Assembly (NCBI GenBank): GCA_934203205.1 | Contig: CAKPYV010000025.1 | Span: 1 to 29,960, forward strand | From: an uncultured Anaerovibrio sp. | GTDB taxonomy: Bacteria; Bacillota; Negativicutes; Selenomonadales; Selenomonadaceae | Length of the DNA: 29,960 bases | Direction of reading: 5' to 3' | Part shown: positions 8,353-15,330 of the stretch, one piece after another | Position numbering within the stretch: the stretch's first letter is position 1 | Layout of the letters: each line of letters opens with the position of its first letter | Position numbers and translations under genes: made by a program | The notes under the pieces: model-generated | What the model was told of the DNA's origin: nothing | What the model saw: only the letters and a program-made list of their open reading frames with translations | The model's database searches: none

Positions 8353-9594
8353 TTACGCCTTGGCAGCCTTGTACCCGGAGGACAAAGCTACGCCATTGCC
8401 GGAATGCTCAAAGCAGAAATCATAGCCACTCAGGTTGCGGCCGACAACATATACATTCTTCAGAACAACATTGCCAGACTCATCTACAGCACGGAGGGAG
8501 TCATCTACTCGTACACCAGCCATAGCGAATGCCTGCTTCTTATCAGAGAAGAGCTGCTTATTTGCCCATCTCTCCTCTACGCAGTCACCCTCAACAGGCA
8601 GTCCGAATACCATTTCCTTGTATTCCCCAAAATCACGCATAGTGATACCACCGCTGTAGAATCCACCAGTAGCCAGGATGAACTTGTCTGCCTCATAGGT
8701 CTGGGTACGAACCTCGCCGCCAGCCTTAATAGCAGTAACCTTATCACCCTTTACAATAGCCTTTTCGGCCTTGGCATTCTCAATCACACGAATGCCCTTC
8801 TTCTTCAATGCACTCAGGAGTACATCACGGAGACGGATGCCGTTTACGGATGGAGGCATGCCAGTAGTCTCTACTACGGTGCAGCCAAGATCCTGGGACA
8901 GCTTGTTATATACAACATAGTCACCCTTGGTGCCAAGAATCTGAGGAACAATAACAGCCTTGCCAGCACCAGCCTGACCCTTAATCTGTGCCAGGAACTC
9001 GCCATAGCCCTTATCGCTCTCTACCCACTTAGCTACATCACGGGTAGTCAAATCACGGCCAGTAATATAGGTGTCAACAGTGATAGTTGTATACTTCTTG
9101 TCAGCACCCAGCTCCTTGGCCAGATTCTCCTTAACCATATCTACATAGAAATCCTTCAAGCCCTTAACGCCTACAATAACAATCTCGTTAGCGTCAAAGC
9201 ATCTGGAAGCCTGCAAGGACTCAGGCAGCAGGCAGGTTGGCTTCAAAGTACCGACACCGGTAATCAGCCACTGCTGCTCCTTAAGGGAACCAGTGTAAGC
9301 AAAGCCCTCATCTGCTGCAGTCTTTTTGAAGTACTTAATAGCATCCTCAATGGCAACCATGCCAATTTTTTTATATGGGTGAGAATCAGGCACCTGGTCA
9401 ATACCAGCAATTGGACTATTTATAGCCTTGCCCTGCTCATCATAACCCAGTATATCAATCACACCGCTGTTCAATGGAAAAGTACCAGCACCGTAGGACA
9501 GCAGCGTTACCTTTTTTCCTTCATCAGCACTTACCAAAGCAGCCATCAGGCCAGCCACGCCATTGCCGATAATAACTACATCAGATTTGCTCAT
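8353..9594 (-). CDS. glpB: Anaerobic glycerol-3-phosphate dehydrogenase subunit B
   Basis: GlpB is the second flavoprotein-type subunit of the anaerobic dehydrogenase and works with GlpA. The 413-aa product starts with a dinucleotide-binding fold (VIIGNGVAGLMAAL, residues 7-20). A second FAD-contact motif, FILATGGFYSGG, lies in the last third and GRNLSGYDFCFEHSGNGVAL near the end. The start codon overlaps the glpA stop by four bases (9591-9594), so translation is probably coupled. Length and order match E. coli glpB. Confidence 0.93.
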   Translation of the reverse strand: MSKSDVVIIGNGVAGLMAALVSADEGKKVTLLSYGAGTFPLNSGVIDILGYDEQGKAINSPIAGIDQVPDSHPYKKIGMVAIEDAIKYFKKTAADEGFAYTGSLKEQQWLITGVGTLKPTCLLPESLQASRCFDANEIVIVGVKGLKDFYVDMVKENLAKELGADKKYTTITVDTYITGRDLTTRDVAKWVESDKGYGEFLAQIKGQAGAGKAVIVPQILGTKGDYVVYNKLSQDLGCTVVETTGMPPSVNGIRLRDVLLSALKKKGIRVIENAKAEKAIVKGDKVTAIKAGGEVRTQTYEADKFILATGGFYSGGITMRDFGEYKEMVFGLPVEGDCVEERWANKQLFSDKKQAFAMAGVRVDDSLRAVDESGNVVLKNVYVVGRNLSGYDFCFEHSGNGVALSSGYKAAKA

Positions 9595-11216
9595 CCTCGT
9601 CTACCCCCATTTACGTTAAACAACAGCTCGTACATGCCTCTTGTCATTTCTGCTTCCCGGAGGGTCTTGCCTGCCATTACAGGAGTAATACCCTTCCATC
9701 TTGCCTGGAGGAAGTTCTTCATATCGGAAAGTGAATCGCTGCAGCCGTCAAACTTATCTTTGAAGAGTTTGTTAGCAACAGCAGCACTACGAATAGCACA
9801 ATAGTTACCCTGACAGGTACCCATACCCAGACGGGTTCTTCTTCTTACATCTGCTACGCAATGGCTGGTAGGCTCAGCTGCAATGCGCTGAATCTCTGCC
9901 ATAGTAACATTCTCGCACTCGCAAAGAACCTCTCTAGTCTCAGGCTGTTCCTTCAAAGTCTTAACAACATCGCCAAACTTCTCTACGCCCAGACGAGTAG
10001 CAGCCAAATTTACACCATAAGATGGGAAGTACTGACGAGCAGCCTTCTTCTCTGCCTCTGGAACCTCTGGAACCAAATCCTCCTCAGCAGTACGGCACTT
10101 AGCAGTATTGTGGAGTTTTGGAGCCAAAACATCACAGAACTTCTCAGCCATGAGACGATAAGTAGTGAACTTGCCACCACAAATAGTCATCATGCCCTTC
10201 AGGCCATCTTCCTTCTCATGGTCTATGGTAACAAAGCCACGGGATGCATTACGGCCGCCCTCAGCACCCTTTGGTACATACAGAGGACGGGAACCAGCAA
10301 ATACGCGGAGGATACGATAATCCCGGAGATGCTCAAATACGCCAACACCGGTCTTCATCAGTTCCTCAACCTCTTCCCAAGAAGTGGAGGTATCCTCTGG
10401 ATCTGGAATAGTTATGGAGGAAGTACCAAGAATGGTAATAGAGCCATGTGGTACGAAAATATCGCCATTGGATGGCTTACGGAGACGATTTACAACATGG
10501 TTGGTAATACGCTGATTGAAAGCAATCAAAGTACCCTTGGATGGGCTTACATTACATTCCAAACCAGCCAATTCTGCAACCTTGCCAGCCCAAGGACCAG
10601 CTGCATTTACCAGAATCTCGCACTCAATGTCATACTCTTCCTTGGTAACATTGTCACGAACGGTAATGCTCTTTACAGTAGCATTTTCAATGTTTACCTT
10701 AATCAGCTCAGTATAGGTCTTGTAACGACCGCCATAACGAGCTGCAGACTGCAGATTCTGCCAGGACATACGGAAACCATCAATTGCTCCATCTGGAACC
10801 TCATAAGCAACCTTCAGCTTGCGAGACAGATTTGGCTCCAAACGAAGAGCCTCCTCCTTGCTGAGCTCACGAGTGGAAATGCCGCTTTCAGCACATCCCT
10901 TGAGCCAAGGATCAACAAAGTCAGGATCATCACCCTCAACCTGAACAAACATACCAGTAGTAGCCTCTACACAGGACTTACCGATACGGCGCAGGATAGT
11001 GTTCTCCTCAATACACTCTCTTGCTGCTTCCTGATCTTTTACAGCGTATCTTGCACCACTGTGCAAAAGACCATGATAACGAGAGCTAGCACCATTGACC
11101 ATATCAAGTTTCTCGATCAAAAGTGCGTCGATACCGCGCATGGACAGGTCCCGCAGGATACCAACACCTGTAGCTCCGCCGCCTACAACGACAACCGTAG
11201 CCTTGTCCTTTACCAT
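9591..11216 (-). CDS. glpA: Anaerobic glycerol-3-phosphate dehydrogenase subunit A (FAD)
   Basis: GlpA is the catalytic subunit that oxidises sn-glycerol 3-phosphate to dihydroxyacetone phosphate. The 541-aa protein begins with the FAD fold VVVVGGGATGVGIL, followed by the family blocks SSRYHGLLHSGARYA and NAAGPWAGKVAEL. The C-terminal third has a Bfd-like Fe-S domain (CECENVT with GTCQGNYC), a feature that separates GlpA from aerobic GlpD. The ATG at 11216 is preferred over a 26-codon extension because GGGGG lies just upstream and the extension is not family-like. It heads the glp operon and has its own promoter about 170 nt upstream. Confidence 0.96.
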   Translation of the reverse strand: MVKDKATVVVVGGGATGVGILRDLSMRGIDALLIEKLDMVNGASSRYHGLLHSGARYAVKDQEAARECIEENTILRRIGKSCVEATTGMFVQVEGDDPDFVDPWLKGCAESGISTRELSKEEALRLEPNLSRKLKVAYEVPDGAIDGFRMSWQNLQSAARYGGRYKTYTELIKVNIENATVKSITVRDNVTKEEYDIECEILVNAAGPWAGKVAELAGLECNVSPSKGTLIAFNQRITNHVVNRLRKPSNGDIFVPHGSITILGTSSITIPDPEDTSTSWEEVEELMKTGVGVFEHLRDYRILRVFAGSRPLYVPKGAEGGRNASRGFVTIDHEKEDGLKGMMTICGGKFTTYRLMAEKFCDVLAPKLHNTAKCRTAEEDLVPEVPEAEKKAARQYFPSYGVNLAATRLGVEKFGDVVKTLKEQPETREVLCECENVTMAEIQRIAAEPTSHCVADVRRRTRLGMGTCQGNYCAIRSAAVANKLFKDKFDGCSDSLSDMKNFLQARWKGITPVMAGKTLREAEMTRGMYELLFNVNGGRRG

Positions 11217-11388
11217 AACAATCCCCCATTTTCTATAATACACACAGAAGCTGTGCTTCACTATGAGATACAGCGGAAATACACGAATAATCAATAATGC
11301 CTCTGCTTTACCGGTACCTCATATTTGAATTTTCCTCCGATTGCACATTATAAAAATCCAATCGCAACAAAATTTCATTGATATGTTT

Positions 11389-11417
11389 ATAATACCCTAA
11401 CACATTTAAGAAGTCAA
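11389..11417 (-). promoter_or_regulatory. Promoter of glpABC
   Basis: On the minus strand TTGACT (11412-11417) and TATTAT (11389-11394) are separated by 17 bp. The implied leader to glpA is about 165 nt. It holds a short stem (11338-11343 with 11359-11364). Confidence 0.7.
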
Positions 11418-11445
11418 CATAAATAATAAGAAAAAATAGATTTTT

Positions 11446-11460
11446 CTTGTAAATTACAAG
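11446..11460. promoter_or_regulatory. Palindromic operator candidate upstream of the glpA promoter
   Basis: CTTGTAAATTACAAG is a perfect 7-bp inverted repeat around one central base. Its centre is about 70 bp upstream of the predicted glpA start of transcription, a usual place for an activator. A second palindrome, AATTTGTTGTACAAATT, at 11532-11548 shares the TTGT..ACAA ends. The regulator is unknown; Crp/Fnr- or Rex-like proteins are possible. Confidence 0.4.
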
Positions 11461-11602
11461 GACTCCTTCTAACAATGCTTTTTATAGATAAAAACTGTCT
11501 GTCAACTGAACAATTTATTATATCGTAATGAAATTTGTTGTACAAATTATTTACATAAATTACCACCAGCAAATTATCTTAAAATGTAATCCTAACAATC
11601 TC

Positions 11603-11645
11603 AAAAAAATAGAACTGCCGCATTTTGACCAATGAAACAGTTCTA
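11603..11645 (-). terminator. Terminator after metQ
   Basis: TAGAACTG and CAGTTCTA (11610-11617 and 11638-11645) form the stem. On the minus strand it is followed by seven T residues (11603-11609). It closes the metNIQ transcript 15 nt past the metQ stop. Confidence 0.85.
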
Positions 11646-11659
11646 CAATTACTATGAAA

Positions 11660-12478
11660 TTAGAAGGTTGCTACAACAGCACCCTGATATTTCTCCTCGA
11701 TGAACTTCTTAACCTTATCGGACTGGAGAGCCTTGATTAATGCCTTAATCTCTGGACGCTCCTCATCACCCTGACGAACAGCTACGATGTTTACATATGG
11801 AGAAGTAGCATCCTCAATATACAGGGAATCCTTTACTGGATTCAAAGGTACCTGCATAGCGAAATTGCTGTTGATAACAGCCAGATCTACATCATCAATG
11901 GAACGTGGCACCTGAGCTGCTTCCAACTCCTGGAACTTTAAGTTCTTTGGATTAGCCGTAATATCATTTACAGTTGCAGCAATATCGTTGTTATCCTTCA
12001 GGGTAATCAGACCAGCCTTGCTCAAAAGAATCAAAGCACGGCCGCCATTGGTAGGATCATTAGGAATAGCTACAGTAGCGCCATCCTTAACCTCGTTCAG
12101 GCTCTTTACCTTGTGAGAATAGATGCCCATTGGCTCAATATGAATACCGGCAGCGTTAGCCAGCTTTACCTCTGGATGCTCCTTTACGAAGTTATCCAGA
12201 TATGGAGCATGCTGGAAGTAGTTGGCATCCAGCTCCTTGTCGTTAAGAGCAAGGTTTGGCTGTACATAGTCATTGAACTCAACAACCTGCAAATCAATGC
12301 CCTCTGCCTTCAGATCATCCTTAATCTGCTCCAGAATCTCAGCATGAGGAACTGCGGTAGCGCCTACCTTCAGTACCTTGGTTTCAGTGGCAGCCTTCTT
12401 ATCATCAGTGCCGCCGCAGCCAGCCAAAGCCAGAACAGCTACAGCCATTGCTGCCAAAACTGCTAATACTTTCTTCAT
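11660..12478 (-). CDS. metQ: Methionine-binding lipoprotein of an ABC importer
   Basis: This NlpA/MetQ-family protein captures methionine outside the inner membrane and delivers it to MetI-MetN. The 272-aa precursor has a lipoprotein signal ending LALAGC, so Cys21 is the lipidated residue. The body matches the family, with VGATAVPHAEILEQI near the start, DANYFQHAPYLDNF and IPNDPTNGGRALILL. The ATG at 12478 follows GGAGG; an upstream 14-codon extension is rejected. It is the last gene of metN-metI-metQ. The substrate is assigned from the family and from the NIL domain in the partner ATPase. Confidence 0.93.
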   Translation of the reverse strand: MKKVLAVLAAMAVAVLALAGCGGTDDKKAATETKVLKVGATAVPHAEILEQIKDDLKAEGIDLQVVEFNDYVQPNLALNDKELDANYFQHAPYLDNFVKEHPEVKLANAAGIHIEPMGIYSHKVKSLNEVKDGATVAIPNDPTNGGRALILLSKAGLITLKDNNDIAATVNDITANPKNLKFQELEAAQVPRSIDDVDLAVINSNFAMQVPLNPVKDSLYIEDATSPYVNIVAVRQGDEERPEIKALIKALQSDKVKKFIEEKYQGAVVATF

Positions 12479-12548
12479 AATATATATTCCTCCTTTTTTA
12501 TGTTGGACAAATAAACGCATTTAGGTTGCATCATTTGTCATAAAAAAC

Positions 12549-13202
12549 TTATCTCTTGTCCAGCTTCTTGGCCAAAGCATTACCAGCAAACTGCACAACC
12601 TGCACCATGATAATCAGCACTACTACAGTGGCAATCATAATATCAGGGCGGAAACGCTGATAACCATAGCGAATAGCCAAATCACCCAGGCCACCGCCGC
12701 CAATGGCACCAGCCATAGCAGATTCACCTACCAGACTGATAACAACGGTTGTAAGCTGAGCCACAATATTAGGCATAGCCTCTGGCAAAAGCACCTTGGT
12801 AATAATCTGCATAGGGGTGGCACCCATAGCCTGTGCTGCCTCCACAATTCCCTCTGGAATCTCTCTGAGAGAAGTTTCTACCTGACGCCCGATAAAAGGT
12901 ACAGAGGCTAGTACCAAGGGCACCATAGCAGCCGTTGTACCAATAGAGCTGCCTACCAGCAAACGAGTCAAAGGTATAATTGCTACCATTAATATAACGA
13001 AAGGAATAGAACGAACAGCATTTACTACTGCACCTAATATCTTGTTAATTACCGCACATTCCAAAATCTGATTTTTGGCGGTAGTGTGCAGCAACACCCC
13101 CAGAGGAACACCGATTATAGAGGCTATCACCATAGACAGAGCCACCATATAAACGGTTTCTCCCATAGCCTTAGTGATGAGTGGAATCATGTCTGCTGAC
13201 AT
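12549..13202 (-). CDS. metI: Methionine ABC importer permease
   Basis: This inner-membrane subunit is 217 aa with about five hydrophobic helices. It has the EAA-loop motif (EAAQAMGATPMQIITKVLLP) that docks on MetN. The ATG at 13202 is chosen over the TTG at 13208 because a full GGAGGTGA site lies six bases upstream. That site is inside the end of metN, and the two genes overlap by 32 nt, so translation is probably coupled. Confidence 0.94.
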   Translation of the reverse strand: MSADMIPLITKAMGETVYMVALSMVIASIIGVPLGVLLHTTAKNQILECAVINKILGAVVNAVRSIPFVILMVAIIPLTRLLVGSSIGTTAAMVPLVLASVPFIGRQVETSLREIPEGIVEAAQAMGATPMQIITKVLLPEAMPNIVAQLTTVVISLVGESAMAGAIGGGGLGDLAIRYGYQRFRPDIMIATVVVLIIMVQVVQFAGNALAKKLDKR

Positions 13203-14229
13203 AGCCAATCACCTCCACTTTCAGTTCTTGTTTTTCTACATAGGCCATAGCTCTGCCAATTTCCTCCTGACTGCCATCCAGACTGATAATCAAACGGCCA
13301 AAAGGCACATCCTTAATATCATCCAGACTGCCAAAGAGAATGCCAACCTCCAGGTCAAAATTCTTAATCAGCTTGCTGATAACCGGCTCATTGGCAGATT
13401 CTCCAATAAAGGTTAGACGAATTAGCAGCAGGCTATCTGGGAATGGCTCTGCCTTAACCTCCCGCTCCCGGAAGCCTACTGGCAAATCATTACTGAGCAG
13501 CACACTGATAAATTCCTTGGTAATAGGCTGCTGGGGATTGGTAAATACATCCAGCACTCTGCCCTTTTCCGCAATAACACCCTTGTCAATAACGGCTACC
13601 TTATCGCAGATATCCTTAATAACCTGCATTTCATGGGTAATAACCACTACAGTCAGCTTCAACTTAGCATTAATATCCTTGATAAGCTGCAGAATAGCCT
13701 TGGTGGTCTGTGGATCCAAGGCTGAGGTAGCCTCATCGCACAACAGAATCTTTGGCTCACTGGCTAGAGCTCTAGCAATGCCTACCCGCTGTTTCTGACC
13801 ACCAGAAAGCTGGGATGGATATTGGTCAGCCTTGTTAGCCAAGCCTACCAGCTCCAAAAGCTCCATAACCTTCTTGTGAATCTTTTCCTTGGGGGCATTA
13901 ACCAACCGCAAAGGAAAGGCAACATTGTCATATACCGTTGCCGAAGACAGCAGATTAAAATGCTGAAAAATCATGCCAATACTTTTGCGGGCCTGCCTCA
14001 ACTGGCTCTCGCTCATGGCTGTTATATCCTGACCATCCACTGTTACCACACCACTGGTAGGGCGCTCCAAAAGATTGATGCACCGTACCAAGGTGGATTT
14101 ACCTGCACCGCTAAGGCCGATGATACCATAAATCTCTCCCTTATTAATATGGAGGCTGATATCCTTAATAGCCTTTACCGGGCCGGAGGGACTGTCATAG
14201 ATTTTCTCAATATGGGATAAATCAATCAC
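13171..14229 (-). CDS. metN: Methionine ABC importer ATPase with NIL regulatory domain
   Basis: This ATPase powers methionine uptake. Its N-terminal domain has Walker A GLSGAGKST (about 38-46), signature LSGGQKQRVGIARAL and Walker B LLCDEAT. The last ~85 residues are a NIL (ACT-like) domain, which in E. coli MetN binds methionine and shuts transport down. A TTG at 14238 has AGGAG directly against it, which is too close. GTG at 14229 sits 9 nt from AGGAG and gives MIDLSHIEKIY, the usual N-terminus, so 352 aa is preferred. A promoter lies upstream and no S-box riboswitch is visible. Confidence 0.94.
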   Translation of the reverse strand: MIDLSHIEKIYDSPSGPVKAIKDISLHINKGEIYGIIGLSGAGKSTLVRCINLLERPTSGVVTVDGQDITAMSESQLRQARKSIGMIFQHFNLLSSATVYDNVAFPLRLVNAPKEKIHKKVMELLELVGLANKADQYPSQLSGGQKQRVGIARALASEPKILLCDEATSALDPQTTKAILQLIKDINAKLKLTVVVITHEMQVIKDICDKVAVIDKGVIAEKGRVLDVFTNPQQPITKEFISVLLSNDLPVGFREREVKAEPFPDSLLLIRLTFIGESANEPVISKLIKNFDLEVGILFGSLDDIKDVPFGRLIISLDGSQEEIGRAMAYVEKQELKVEVIGYVSRHDSTHH

Positions 14230-14270
14230 AGGCTTCAACTCCTAAAACATTGTTTTCCTGTATGTTTTGC

Positions 14271-14299
14271 ATGATAACACATTTTTCTTCAAAGGTCAA
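14271..14299 (-). promoter_or_regulatory. Promoter of metNIQ
   Basis: On the minus strand TTGACC (14294-14299) and TATCAT (14271-14276) are 17 bp apart. The leader of about 35 nt is too short for a SAM riboswitch. It contains a small AAAACAT..ATGTTTT hairpin just before the ribosome site. Confidence 0.65.
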
Positions 14300-14436
14300 G
14301 AAAATAGTATTCTGTCAATAACATAACAATGCTATTATACCTACTTTTGCAAGAAAAATAAATAAAAATCATTTTCGATGTAAACCTGCTAATATATTTA
14401 CTGCTCCCCTGCTGGTATCATCAGGTTGGCAGCAAC

Positions 14437-14463
14437 AAAAAAGCAGAGCCATTCAGACTCTGC
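14437..14463 (-). terminator. Terminator of the secretion operon
   Basis: GCAGAG (14443-14448) pairs with CTCTGC (14458-14463), and on the minus strand the stem runs into TTTTTTG. It lies just past the 59-aa gene and would end the transcript that carries the transporters and sigma factor. The stem is short but well placed. Confidence 0.65.
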
Positions 14464-14473
14464 CTCTCCTCAA

Positions 14474-14653
14474 TCAACGGAACTTTTCCTTATCGAAAGG
14501 AAAAGTAGAGCTTACATTTCCTGCTGCCTGCACCATGTCCAGCTCGTCCTCGGCCAGCAGGGATTTTTTTTTTCCATCGTATTTAGCCATTAGCTCTGCC
14601 CTAAGGCTTTCCCTAATCTGAGAGCTATGACTTAAATCTATTATTTTTTGCAT
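14474..14653 (-). CDS. 59-aa peptide with a leader-like motif, downstream of the sigma factor
   Basis: This short gene has a strong ribosome site (AAAGGAGG, about nine bases before the ATG) and ends just before a terminator. Residues 1-30 are charged and helical (IRESLRAELMAKYDGKKK). Residues 32-45 read LLAEDELDMVQAAG, close to the L(S/D)xxELDxVxGG pattern at leader cleavage sites of exported peptides, but with AAG instead of GG. A 14-residue tail follows (NVSSTFPFDKEKFR). It could be a third secreted peptide, a small regulator of the sigma factor, or an unrelated conserved peptide. It follows the sigma gene by 79 nt on the same strand. Confidence 0.7.
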   Translation of the reverse strand: MQKIIDLSHSSQIRESLRAELMAKYDGKKKSLLAEDELDMVQAAGNVSSTFPFDKEKFR

Positions 14654-14732
14654 TCTCTTCAGCCTCCTTTCCTTATTCCATTCATATAGTCTCTTTACTT
14701 ATATGCACAAGGGGCTGAAATATTACAATTTT

Positions 14733-15314
14733 TTACCGGATATATTTATCTGCTTCCAATAATTTTTTCAATTTATCCAGTGCTCTATGGAGAACTACCC
14801 CTACATTGGTAGCAGTCAGCTCTAACATTTCCGCAATTTCCTTATTACTCATACCAGCAAAATACTTCAGCGAAACAATCTTTCGCTCCCGTTCGCCTAA
14901 TTTTTCCATAGCCACCAAAAGCTGCCCATCACCTTCATCCACCACCAGCTTTTGCTCCGGTGTATGACGGCCATCTGCTGGATTGAAAAAATCCTCCCAG
15001 GCTGCTTCATGGCGATTTTTAGTTTTGCGAAAAACATTATTCATTTCATTAATAGCAATACGAAAAATCCAGGTTGAAAATGCACCTCTCTGGCAATTGT
15101 AATCATCTAATTTCAGCAACACTCTTTCAAAGGTACTGCTAATAATATCATCCGCCTGATGACTATTTTTTACCTTGGCCAGAATAAAGCTATAAACTCT
15201 AGGAAAATAATAATCATATATATCCCCAAAAGCTTCCTTATCATATTTGGCCTTCTCTGCCAGCTGATTATAATAAGCAGCTTTGCCTTCTGCTATTTTT
15301 TCCTCCAGCTCCAT
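14733..15314 (-). CDS. ECF-type RNA polymerase sigma factor
   Basis: The 193-aa protein has sigma region 2 (FGDIYDYYFPRVYSFILAKV through DDIISSTFERVLLKL, residues ~29-70). It also has the promoter-melting/-10 part FSTWIFRIAINEMNN and a region 4 helix-turn-helix (ERERKIVSLKYFAGMSNKEI, then EMLELTATNVGVVLHRALDKLKK). It would direct polymerase to a special promoter set. The ATG follows GAGGAGG, 16 nt after the second ABC transporter, so it is in the secretion operon. No anti-sigma factor is recognisable next to it; the next gene encodes only a 59-aa peptide. Regulation of the secretion locus is the natural inference. Confidence 0.9.
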   Translation of the reverse strand: MELEEKIAEGKAAYYNQLAEKAKYDKEAFGDIYDYYFPRVYSFILAKVKNSHQADDIISSTFERVLLKLDDYNCQRGAFSTWIFRIAINEMNNVFRKTKNRHEAAWEDFFNPADGRHTPEQKLVVDEGDGQLLVAMEKLGERERKIVSLKYFAGMSNKEIAEMLELTATNVGVVLHRALDKLKKLLEADKYIR

Positions 15315-15330
15315 ACTCTATACCTCCTCA

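Noticed and set aside
8404..11297. Long plus-strand open frames (466 and 478 codons) opposite glpB and glpA, and a 403-codon one opposite serS and alr
   Set aside because: They lie antisense to strongly conserved genes, have low-complexity Leu/Ser/Asn/Gln-rich translations without domains, and no ribosome sites. They are frame shadows.
11308..11322. Four-codon upstream frame (M-R-Y-R-stop) behind a GGAGG site in the glpA leader
   Set aside because: A ribosome site and tiny frame are present, but such a short frame can arise by chance. There is no attenuator structure tied to it.
14230..14400. Possible SAM riboswitch before metN, and possible T-box before serS
   Set aside because: Both promoters leave leaders of only about 35-50 nt, too short for either element, and no conserved T-box or S-box core is visible.
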